Of a stretch of DNA of 39,704 bases, positions 17,349 to 25,391 are shown piece by piece. Position numbers and translations under genes: made by a program. Source of the stretch: Gemmatimonadaceae bacterium (GTDB taxonomy: Bacteria; Gemmatimonadota; Gemmatimonadetes; Gemmatimonadales; Gemmatimonadaceae); NCBI GenBank assembly GCA_026786185.1, contig JAJAYP010000165.1:1-39704 (forward strand), read 5' to 3'. The stretch's first letter is position 1. Each line of letters begins with the position of its first letter. The notes under the pieces were generated by a model. That model saw only the letters and a list, made by a program, of their open reading frames with translations. It was not told the origin of the DNA and did not search any database.

Positions 17349-20300
17349 TTAATCGGTCACTCGTACATCTAATATTGCCGAACTGTCAAGAAATATATCA
17401 CCGAGGCCGATAAATGCAAATGGCCCGCTTGAGCGGCCTGCTGATGGACGGTCGGCGAGGTCCCGCAAGGCCGTGAATCGCGCCGCAAGCGGCACGTAAT
17501 CCTGCACGGATGGATGAGCGGCGAATCGATTGACGACCTTCCAGACCCCTTCGTCGCCATCCGCGATTTCGGCGGCACAGTCCGCTACCATCCATGCGGC
17601 GGGATAGACCTCGAGCATCTCCAGGCGGGCGACGGCGGAATGGAACCGGCGCCGAGCACCCCCCAGGTCACCATCGAGCGCGGCCATGCGAACTTCGAGC
17701 GACTCCAGCAGCTCGCGACCCTGAAACCACCAGTCGGTCCGTGATCCCAGTGCCAGGGTTGCGGCAGCCAGCGCCGCGCGAGCTACAGCCTTTTCGTGCA
17801 GACGCAGGGCGCTGTTCCCGACGCCGGCGTGTGCACCGATCACGATGTCCGTGGCCCCGAGTTGCTCCGCCAGCACGACGGTCTGCTGATAGATCGCCAG
17901 TGCCGCCTGGGCGTCGCCTCGCTCCCGCTCGAGATTGGCCAGGTTATAGAGCGCGATGAGGCGATTGGTGTTGCTTCGGAGGGTCGTGTAGAGGCGAAGC
18001 GCTTCCTGACATGCCTCGTGCGCCGCGACGAAGTCGCCTCGGCGCAAGTCGCTCACTCCCAGGTTCATCGACGCATTCGCCGCGACGTCCAGCGCCTGCG
18101 CGTCGCGCGCGACGGCGAGTGCGGCCCGGAATGCGTCGGTGCCGGAGCGCTCGTCCCGCGTGCGTGTGCGCGCCACGCCCAGCGAGAGGAGCGCGCGCGC
18201 TTCCAGCGGGCGGTCGCGACGCGTGCGCGCGCCCGCCACGAGTCGAAGCAGCAGGTCGACAGCCTCCGCCGGCCGCACGTTGTTCAGCGTGACGGCGAGC
18301 CGAAGTGTCGCCTCACCAGCCAGCGATTCGTCGCCGCCCTCCTCCGCGAGCAGCACCGATTCGCGCGCGATCCGGATCGCGTCCTCGGTCTGGCCCATGC
18401 GGGCGAGCGCCTGCACGAGCAGCGACCTGACCTGCACCACGTCCGTTCGGCTTCCGAGTCGCTCGGCGACAGCGAGCATGTCGCGACATTCGAGCTCCGT
18501 TTCCCGCGCGCCCAGTCCCAGCCGGACGCGCGCCTGCAGCCGCCGCTGTTGCGCGGGCACCGCTCGCGAGTAGGCGCCGACGAGTATCGGAGAGGCGAGC
18601 ATCGCATCGCACCAGCGCTCGACCTCGGCCCATCGGCCCGACAGCTCGGCGGCACGCGCCAGCTCATCGTAGGCCGCCACCCGCTGCTGCTCCGTCGCGG
18701 CATGCGCCAGGGCGAGCGTAAGGAAGTCGGTTGCCTCATCCAGCGCGTACAACGACAGCGCGCGCGCCGCGGCACTTCGACACCAGGTGTACGCCTGCGC
18801 CGCGTCACCGCTCAGTGCGTAGTGCGACGCCACCTGGTCGACCGCCTGCGGCGTGCGCACGGCCAGCAGGTCGGCGACGCGACGATGCGTGAGGCGCTGC
18901 CGCGCGGGACTCACCGAGCGCATCAACGCATCCATGAGCAACGCGTGCGAGAACTGATAGGTATCGTCGTCCTGCCCGTGAGCCGGTTCGAGCACCGACG
19001 TCGCGAGTCCGCTGTCTACCGCATCGAGCACGGCGTCCATCGAGACGGCGGCGGCCTCGGCGAGCAGGTCGAGCCGAAAGGTGCGCCCGATCGCCGCCGC
19101 CGTGACGAGGATGCGGAGCGCGTCGTTGGGCACGCGTGACAGGCGTCGACCCACCAGGTCGGACATGCCGGCCGGCAGGACGAGCGTCGTCGGAATCGTC
19201 CAGACCCACGCGCTGCCGCTATATGTGAAAACCTCCTCCTCCATCATCGTCCGCAGGAGCTGCATGACGAGAAACGGATTTCCTTCCGTGTGGCGGAGGA
19301 CGAATTCCAGCAGATCGTCACCCAGCTCGGTCCGATGCAGGGCGGCTTGCAGCCACTCGCGCATCTCGGTGGCGGTGAGTCGCTCGAGTTGCAGCTCGCG
19401 CACACGCTCGTCGCGCGACAGACGGCGGCGGCGTTCGCGCACCACGCCGTACGCGGCCTCTTCGCTGCGCAGCGTGATCGCGATGAATACGCGCTCGACG
19501 GCGAGCTGCGACATCACGTACTCGAGCGCGTCCCAACTGGCCGTGTCGGCCCAGTGCATGTCCTCCAGCACGAGCATGAGCGGTCGCGTCTCGCTCGTCA
19601 CCCGGAGAAAACCAACCAGCTCCTGCAAGAGTTGGTGTCCATGGCTCGGATCGAGCGGCGGCAACGCAACGGGATCGAGCGTTCCGCGCAGCGACGGGAC
19701 GAGGCGCTCGAGCAGCGGCCAGGGACGCGAGGTCGCGAGACCGAGCCCGTGCAGCGCGAGCACCAGTTCCGCCCACGGCCCGAATGGCGCGCGGCTCTCG
19801 CTTTCGAGTGCCCGGCCCGTCACCAGGGCGGCGCCACGCAGTCGCGCTTCGGGCATGAGTTGTCGCACGAGCGTCGATTTCCCCACTCCGGCCTCGCCAA
19901 TGATGAGGCGGCATTGCGGTCCCACCCGGCCGCTGTCATCGAGGGCGCTCACGAGCGCCCGCAGCTCCGGTACTCGTCCCACGAACCGGCTGAACGCGAG
20001 CTGCGGGGGTCCGTCATGCTCGGTGCTCGCGACGACGACCGTGTCGCGGCCCGCGCGCTTGGCCTCGAACAGCGCGCGATCGGCAGACGTGAACAGCGCC
20101 TCGAACGTCTCCCCATGCACCGGCGCCGTCGCGACACCGATCGACAGCGTCACCGATAATGCCTGCCCACTCGATTCGCGCAGGGGAATCGGGAGCGAGG
20201 CCATCGTGTGACGCACTTCGTTCGCGAACGCCTGCGCTGCCCGTGCATCCAACCCCGGCAGGAGCACCACGAACTCGTCTCCTCCATAACGCCCCACGTA

Positions 20301-22223
20301 CTGGCCCGGCCGGAGGTTGTCCCGGATCGCCCCCGAGACGAGTCGCAGCGCGTCGTCACCGGTGAGATGGCCGTACGTGTCGTTCACCGCCTTGAACTGA
20401 TCGACGTCGAGCACGAACATCGACACCGGCGCCCCCGTGCGCCGACGCTCGGCGAGCACGGCCGCCGTGACGTTGACGAACGCCCGACGCACCAACGCTC
20501 CGGTGAGATCGTCCTCCTCCGACGCCATCACGGCGCCGATCGCGCCGGTGGTTCGCGATGGGATGGCGAGGTGCGCCACGGGCGGCGTCTTTACCGCGCC
20601 ACGCCGCACGAGATCCTCGAACTTGATGAAGAGTTGCGGGTCGAACTGCCGCCCCACCTCGCGGCGCATGATCTCCATGGCCTCGAGGTGCGAGTACGCG
20701 CGCTTGTAGCTGCGCTCCGTCGTCAGCGCATCGTACACGTCCGCGATGCACAGGATGCGCGCCGCCAGCGGGGTCGCGTCGCCCTCGAGACCGTCGGGGT
20801 ACCCCTTGCCGTCCCATCGTTCGTGGTGATTGCGCACCATCGGCGTGACGTCCCACGGGAACTGCACATCCGCCAGCATCCGCTCACCCGCGTCCGGGTG
20901 CTGCCGCATGAGCGCCCACTCCTCGTCGGTGAGCTGCCCCGGACGATTCAGCAGGTCGGCTGGGACGATGAGCTTCCCGACGTCATGCAGCAACGCACCC
21001 ATGCGAAACCAGAACAGCGATGCGTCGTCGAGCCCGGCCTTTGCGGCGAGCGCGCTCGCGAGGTCGGCGACTCGTTCGCAGTGCCCTTGGGTGAGCACGT
21101 CCTTCGACTCGATCGACTCACCCCAGCGTCGAACGACGTCGAGGAACTCGCCTTCGAGCTTCGTGAGGCGGCGTGTCACATCGGCCAGCTCGTGCCGCGC
21201 GCGCAGCATGGTGAAGCAGACGTGCGCGCGGTTCAGTGCCTGAATCGTTTCCCGATTGCGCCCGAGCCGCCCATACACCTCGGCCAGCTCGCGGCTTGCC
21301 TCACCTTCCAGTCTCAGATCGCGCACGCCAGCGCCTGCCTCCCCCGCACGCCGCAAGTGCCCCTCGGCGGCGACGAGATCGCCCGTATCCCGCGCGATGA
21401 TGCCGTAGACCTTTTCCGCCTCACCCTTCGCGCGCGCGTCACCGTGGTGTGCGGCGAGCGACATAGCGCGGTCGCAGCGGCGTCTCGCCTCGTCGAAGTC
21501 CCGGCGCTGGATGGCGAGCACGGCGCAGTTCAACTCGAGCTCGATGCGCAGCGACAGCCCACCGAGCGCGTTGGCAATCGTCAGCGCTTCGGCAAAGGCA
21601 CTGTCCGCCGCATCCAATCGGCCCAGCTCCATGTTCGCCATGCCTAGCTCGTTCAGCGTGGCGACCATGTCGTCGAGGAGCGAGTGGCGGCGGCCGTGAG
21701 CGAGCGCATCCTGGTAATACCGGAGCGCCTCACGAAAATCGCCGCGGATCTTCGCCAGCGAGCCAAGATTGATCGTGACATCCACGTGAAGGCGTGGATC
21801 GGTCGAGCTCGCGCCGCGTTGGAGCACGTCCTGAAAGAGCTGCTGCGCGACATCGAGCTCGCCCTCATGCCAGCGCGCGGCCGCGAGCACGTTGAGCGCG
21901 TGACCGAGCGCATTGCGGTCGTCCGCAAGCTCGGCCGTCGCCACCGCCGCTTCCGCACAATCGGCCGCCGCCTGATAATCCGCGTCGAGCTCGTACGTGC
22001 TGGCGATCCTGCGCAGCAGCATCGACGCCACCGACGCCGACGTCGTCTCCAGGCTGCGCAGGGCGCGCTCGTACAGCGCTCGCGCCTCCGCACGCTGCCC
22101 CAGCTTGTCGAGCGTACGTCCTTCCTCGATCAGCGCGCGCGCCGGGGCGTCCGCTTCCTCCGGGTCCACCAGGCGGAGATGCGCAGCACGAGCGTGCGAG
22201 GAACCATCCGATGAACGTGACAC
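17349..22223 (-). CDS. Giant TPR/HD-GYP/GGDEF/STAND-ATPase regulator, copy B
   Basis: This protein of about 1624 residues is collinear with copy A, with roughly four of five residues the same in the HD-GYP part. It has N-terminal TPRs, HD-GYP (HDVGK at 413-417, GYP at 474-476), GGDEF with the canonical loop at 647-651 but RPGQ instead of the RxxD inhibitory site, an ATPase with Walker A GEAGVGKST from 776 and Walker B ending LEDMHWAD, and C-terminal TPRs. The last 25 residues (after SAGRSS) are not found in copy A and are encoded by AT-rich DNA. The GTG at 22223 is preferred: it follows the lipoprotein B stop by 8 bases and aligns with the GTG of copy A. No DNA-binding domain is present, so output is probably through cyclic-di-GMP or protein contacts. 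Confidence 0.92.
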   Translation of the reverse strand: MSRSSDGSSHARAAHLRLVDPEEADAPARALIEEGRTLDKLGQRAEARALYERALRSLETTSASVASMLLRRIASTYELDADYQAAADCAEAAVATAELADDRNALGHALNVLAAARWHEGELDVAQQLFQDVLQRGASSTDPRLHVDVTINLGSLAKIRGDFREALRYYQDALAHGRRHSLLDDMVATLNELGMANMELGRLDAADSAFAEALTIANALGGLSLRIELELNCAVLAIQRRDFDEARRRCDRAMSLAAHHGDARAKGEAEKVYGIIARDTGDLVAAEGHLRRAGEAGAGVRDLRLEGEASRELAEVYGRLGRNRETIQALNRAHVCFTMLRARHELADVTRRLTKLEGEFLDVVRRWGESIESKDVLTQGHCERVADLASALAAKAGLDDASLFWFRMGALLHDVGKLIVPADLLNRPGQLTDEEWALMRQHPDAGERMLADVQFPWDVTPMVRNHHERWDGKGYPDGLEGDATPLAARILCIADVYDALTTERSYKRAYSHLEAMEIMRREVGRQFDPQLFIKFEDLVRRGAVKTPPVAHLAIPSRTTGAIGAVMASEEDDLTGALVRRAFVNVTAAVLAERRRTGAPVSMFVLDVDQFKAVNDTYGHLTGDDALRLVSGAIRDNLRPGQYVGRYGGDEFVVLLPGLDARAAQAFANEVRHTMASLPIPLRESSGQALSVTLSIGVATAPVHGETFEALFTSADRALFEAKRAGRDTVVVASTEHDGPPQLAFSRFVGRVPELRALVSALDDSGRVGPQCRLIIGEAGVGKSTLVRQLMPEARLRGAALVTGRALESESRAPFGPWAELVLALHGLGLATSRPWPLLERLVPSLRGTLDPVALPPLDPSHGHQLLQELVGFLRVTSETRPLMLVLEDMHWADTASWDALEYVMSQLAVERVFIAITLRSEEAAYGVVRERRRRLSRDERVRELQLERLTATEMREWLQAALHRTELGDDLLEFVLRHTEGNPFLVMQLLRTMMEEEVFTYSGSAWVWTIPTTLVLPAGMSDLVGRRLSRVPNDALRILVTAAAIGRTFRLDLLAEAAAVSMDAVLDAVDSGLATSVLEPAHGQDDDTYQFSHALLMDALMRSVSPARQRLTHRRVADLLAVRTPQAVDQVASHYALSGDAAQAYTWCRSAAARALSLYALDEATDFLTLALAHAATEQQRVAAYDELARAAELSGRWAEVERWCDAMLASPILVGAYSRAVPAQQRRLQARVRLGLGARETELECRDMLAVAERLGSRTDVVQVRSLLVQALARMGQTEDAIRIARESVLLAEEGGDESLAGEATLRLAVTLNNVRPAEAVDLLLRLVAGARTRRDRPLEARALLSLGVARTRTRDERSGTDAFRAALAVARDAQALDVAANASMNLGVSDLRRGDFVAAHEACQEALRLYTTLRSNTNRLIALYNLANLERERGDAQAALAIYQQTVVLAEQLGATDIVIGAHAGVGNSALRLHEKAVARAALAAATLALGSRTDWWFQGRELLESLEVRMAALDGDLGGARRRFHSAVARLEMLEVYPAAWMVADCAAEIADGDEGVWKVVNRFAAHPSVQDYVPLAARFTALRDLADRPSAGRSSGPFAFIGLGDIFLDSSAILDVRVTD

Positions 22224-22231
22224 GGGCGAGT

Positions 22232-22849
22232 CTACGACTCCACGTAGTATCCGCTGAAGTGCTTGATGCGGCGGAAGAGTGTCCTGCTCCCGTAGTCGAG
22301 ATGCGTGGCCAGTGTCGGATCCAGCTCCGCCTCGTCGATGCACGCATCCATCGACTGCGTGGCACAGTACAGGATGCGCCACGCTGTCGGGTCAGGAGTT
22401 AGCGTCGGGACGTAGAGCGAGAGGATGACGGTCCGTCTCGCACTGAAGCGCATCGCTGGCGACACGTCGATGCGCGGGATCCCGGTCGCAGTGGAACGCA
22501 CCAGCGCCGTGATAGTCACCGGCCCACTCTCGCGCGGGCAATCCAGCTCGAACGAGGACTGGCCATACCCGGATGTCGCGGTACAAATGGCCCTGGACGG
22601 AATGTCGAGCGTGTGCGGTCCGAAATGCAACACGTTTCGGCGCCGAGGATCGATCGTGACCGTATACGATGTAATGGTCCCGCCGTCGAACTCGTCGATC
22701 GCGGCGGTGCCGTTGCCTTTCACATCGCCCGCTCGCGTTCCCGATGCAGGCGAAACAGGCTCGAGCGACGATGGTGCGGTCGCGTCCATCGAGCAGGCGC
22801 TCGACAGGACGATGCCTGACAGAAGCAGGCCGATCGAGCGAGAGCGCAT
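22232..22849 (-). CDS. SGY-family lipoprotein B
   Basis: This 205-residue lipoprotein has a signal with lipobox SSAC (Cys19), a Pro/Ser linker and the same beta-rich domain as lipoprotein A. Shared points include IDP...VL.FG, the IPSRAIC segment, four Cys, SPAMRFS and the terminal FRRIKHFSGYYVES, which here is the exact C-terminus. The ATG at 22849 gives a proper lipoprotein signal; the open frame to 22984 adds only polar, unlikely residues, and no clear ribosome site is visible. The stop lies 8 bases before the GTG of regulator B, so the two are almost certainly co-translated. The function is unknown; a surface or periplasmic partner of the regulator is an inference from context. Confidence 0.85.
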   Translation of the reverse strand: MRSRSIGLLLSGIVLSSACSMDATAPSSLEPVSPASGTRAGDVKGNGTAAIDEFDGGTITSYTVTIDPRRRNVLHFGPHTLDIPSRAICTATSGYGQSSFELDCPRESGPVTITALVRSTATGIPRIDVSPAMRFSARRTVILSLYVPTLTPDPTAWRILYCATQSMDACIDEAELDPTLATHLDYGSRTLFRRIKHFSGYYVES

Positions 22850-23183
22850 TGTGAAGGGACGGAGGAAGAGACGAACAAGGGAGAGAAACGTGCTTCTCTC
22901 GACTGTCCCGGACCATCGCCTGGCCCGGTTGCGTTCCGACATGCGGAAAGGCAACGGTGGGGCCACGAATGTGCGATGCGTCACCTCGGTCAGGCTGTCA
23001 CGCTAACGACACGATGTTCGTCGTGATCGGCCGAAAAGTCCGAGCCAATCGGTTAAATGGTCGGAGCGCGAGAACGCTGTACATCGTGCAGAACGCCTGA
23101 AAATTTGCAATCTGCGCTGTTGGTGTCGTGACTCGATCGTCTCCCCATCGCTGATCCGGGGTCGGAAGCGTTTAGCGGCGCGA
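22850..23183. promoter_or_regulatory. Upstream region of the lipoprotein B / regulator B operon
   Basis: This gene-free stretch should contain the promoter of the operon. I see a small palindrome CACGA...TCGTG (23010-23014 and 23021-23025) that could be an operator half-site pair, and an AT-rich stretch near 23096-23110. No confident -35/-10 pair could be assigned. Confidence 0.4.
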
Positions 23184-23718
23184 TCATGGCCTCCTCGCGA
23201 CCCGAACGATCAACGGCCAGTTCGCCATTCGATGAGATGAGTCACCCCAGTCCTTCCGGAGTCGCTCCATGACGCCGGGCCGCGGATCGCGATGCGTCGC
23301 CGCCCGGTAGCGGCCGACCGCCGACCAGGTCGACAGAAATCCGCCGAGGTGATCCAGCGTCCACTCTGCTTCCATGGTGAACCTGGGAGCCACGATTTCC
23401 GGATATGGCAGCGCGATGTCGGCATACCCGCGGTCCACCATGGCAGGTTCCGCCGGCCAGTAGTCGCCGAGCGTGTCATGGTAGAAGGCACGTAGCACCC
23501 GGTCCACGGACGGCTCGATGCTGACGAGTCCGTAACTCCACACCGCGAGAGCGCCTCCACGCCGAAGTACACGATCGACCTCGGCAAAGAAGCGCTCGTG
23601 ATCGAACCCGGGCGGGCGAGTGACGAGCGACCCATTCGTATAGCGCCGCCGGGTAGTGCGGACGGTGAGTCGCGTACGACCTAGCGGCGAAGGCGAAGTG
23701 GTCTCGGAAGGCCGGCAC
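23184..23718 (-). pseudogene. Decayed class I SAM methyltransferase
   Basis: The N-terminal part of a SAM-dependent methyltransferase (FRDHFAFAARSYATHRPHYP, leading to LYEWVA) is read in one frame from the ATG at 23718. The C-terminal part (from FDHERFFAEVDRVLRRGG to IVRVARRP at 23184) is read in another frame. Intact relatives have about 70-80 residues between these parts, including the glycine-rich motif I that binds SAM and the ALHWF motif. Here the two parts meet near 23605-23625, so the SAM site is deleted and the frame is shifted. The gene cannot make an active enzyme. The minus-strand frame opening at 23837 adds unrelated residues and is not a real N-terminus. Confidence 0.8.
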
Positions 23719-23866
23719 GGGTTAGCGGTCGCGAGCTGATGGAACCCATGCGCCATCATGAACGTATGCTTCGGCGATTGACGGGCGAACGGAGTGTCGC
23801 GACCTTGCGTCGTCGTCCGCCCCAACCTTGTCGTCACGGCAACATCCCCGATGTAGATTCGTCCAG

Positions 23867-24115
23867 ATGCCCGACTCCTCCGAGTGCGCTGTGCCAGCGC
23901 CCGCCGAACGTGCCGATCCTCGCGAACGAGTGTTCGTCGATGAGGACGGCGTTCGATGGCAAGTGTCGGAACGGCCCTTCGCCGACTACGATCGTCGTCG
24001 CGGCATTTCCCTGATCTTCGCGAGCGACGCCGCCGTCCGCCGGGTGCGCGATTTCCCCGCCAACTGGTTTTCGCTCTCCGTCGAAGCGCTCATCGCGTTG
24101 AGCTGGAAGGCCTGA
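23867..24115 (+). CDS. Small conserved-looking protein of unknown function
   Basis: This 82-residue protein starts at the ATG at 23867. After a polar N-terminus of about 20 residues it contains a compact region with VDEDGVRWQVSER, FADYDRRRGISLIF and FPANWFSLSVEAL, ending ALSWKA. The aromatic and charged pattern is that of a real folded domain, and the codon use follows the GC-rich pattern of its neighbours. No signal peptide or membrane helix is present. I do not recognise a named family. The next gene is convergent, on the other strand. Confidence 0.7.
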   Translation: MPDSSECAVPAPAERADPRERVFVDEDGVRWQVSERPFADYDRRRGISLIFASDAAVRRVRDFPANWFSLSVEALIALSWKA

Positions 24116-24149
24116 CGGCGCGACGGGCTGTCGTGCGTCGATCGCGCGA

Positions 24150-24839
24150 CTAGCTCGGGTTGCGCTCGCTCGCCGGCAAATGGGACAGCTCGGCCGACCG
24201 GGCGACTGCTCGCTCCCCTTGTCCCACCGGAACGCCGACACGCTGCTCGCCGAGCAGTCTCGTGACGAATCGCTGGCCTTCCGAAACCCGTTCGATCTCG
24301 ATCGCGATGGCCTCCATCGCCTGCTCCATTCGTTCGAGTCGTTGTGCCGATTCGCGATCCGGCGTCGCCGAGCGAGGCAGTGAACCGCGCCGCCAGATAT
24401 TCCGCGCGATGGACATCGCGATGGGAAAGAGCACGAAGACCGAGAGCATGCCGACGATCGGGATGGCACGGTCCATCGTGAAGTCCGGGCTCCCGCGCGA
24501 GCTCACGAGCGCCGCGGGCGCGGACGACAGGAGCCTGCCCGTCTCGTCGATGTCGGTTTCGAGCCGCGCAAGGCGGGCGTCGAGGACACCAATCCGCTGC
24601 TCCAGTCCCGCCTTGTCGGCGCCGGTCGCGTTGCGGGCCAGCTGAGAAAGCTCCTTCCGCCTACCGTCGGCCGACTCGAGCTGATCGGACAGCACGCGTC
24701 GCCGAGCCCGGAGCGCACTCACCTCCTGCGCGCTCATGGGTGCGCCGTTGAGCACGCGCGAGGAAATACTCGTCACGCCCGGTGCGGCGGGAGGCAGAGG
24801 CGCTGGGGGCGGGGTGCCGGGTGACTGGATCATGCCCAT
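24150..24839 (-). CDS. Membrane protein with two coiled coils
   Basis: This 229-residue protein has a Pro-rich N-terminus, a heptad-patterned coiled coil at about 36-102 (ALRARRRVLSDQLESADGRR and following), one transmembrane helix at about 125-147 and a second amphipathic coiled coil at about 163-198, with a short polar C-terminal tail. The layout fits a bitopic membrane protein that oligomerises on both sides of the membrane. No enzyme motif is present and the function is unknown. An ATG two codons downstream (24833) is an alternative start; neither has a clear ribosome site. Confidence 0.8.
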   Translation of the reverse strand: MGMIQSPGTPPPAPLPPAAPGVTSISSRVLNGAPMSAQEVSALRARRRVLSDQLESADGRRKELSQLARNATGADKAGLEQRIGVLDARLARLETDIDETGRLLSSAPAALVSSRGSPDFTMDRAIPIVGMLSVFVLFPIAMSIARNIWRRGSLPRSATPDRESAQRLERMEQAMEAIAIEIERVSEGQRFVTRLLGEQRVGVPVGQGERAVARSAELSHLPASERNPS

Positions 24840-25011
24840 CTGTACGGGTGATCGTGATCGGTGGTGTCACCGGGAGCTTATGGCGCTCGCGCCGTGCCGG
24901 CCAGACTCCGGCGCATGACGCGCGTGGAGTGCTCGTGACACGCGGGTGGCGGACCCGTCGCCATCGGGCGACGTTTCTGCTCCCACGATCCCCTCTACCC
25001 AGCTCTCGCGC

Positions 25012-25389
25012 ATGCCAGACGCCTCGTCCGTTCGTCACGTCAGATGGTCCGACCTTCCAGAGGAGCGCGTCACCGATCTCATCTCGCGCCGGCTCATCAC
25101 CGGCACGGACATGATGATCGCGCACGTGTACCTGAAGAAGGATGCAGTCGTTCCGCAGCATTCCCATCACAACGAGCAGATCACCTACATCCTGTCGGGC
25201 GCGCTGCACTTCTGGATCGGCGCCGATCGCGCGCGCGAGGTGATCGTGCGCGAGGGTGAGGTGCTGCACATTCCGTCCAATGTGCCGCACGAGGCGCGTG
25301 CGCTGGAGGACACCCTAGACGTCGACGTCTTCAGCCCGCCGCGGCAGGACTGGCTGGACGGCACCGACAGCTATTTCCACCGGAAGTAG
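25012..25389 (+). CDS. Cupin-domain protein
   Basis: This 125-residue single-domain cupin has the first metal motif around His50, His52 and Glu55 (PQHSHHNEQITYILSG) and the second around His93 (PSNVPHEA). These residues normally bind one Fe, Mn, Ni or Zn ion inside a beta-barrel. The frame is open from a GTG at 24946, but the extra 22 residues are low-complexity, and the family-like sequence begins just after the ATG at 25012. The SDR gene starts two bases after its stop, so the two proteins are co-translated and probably act in one small-molecule pathway. The substrate is not evident. Confidence 0.88.
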   Translation: MPDASSVRHVRWSDLPEERVTDLISRRLITGTDMMIAHVYLKKDAVVPQHSHHNEQITYILSGALHFWIGADRAREVIVREGEVLHIPSNVPHEARALEDTLDVDVFSPPRQDWLDGTDSYFHRK

Positions 25390-25391
25390 CG

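Noticed and set aside
24661-25290. Minus-strand frame opposite the cupin gene
   Set aside because: The plus-strand cupin has intact metal motifs; the opposite frame has none and also overlaps the coiled-coil gene.
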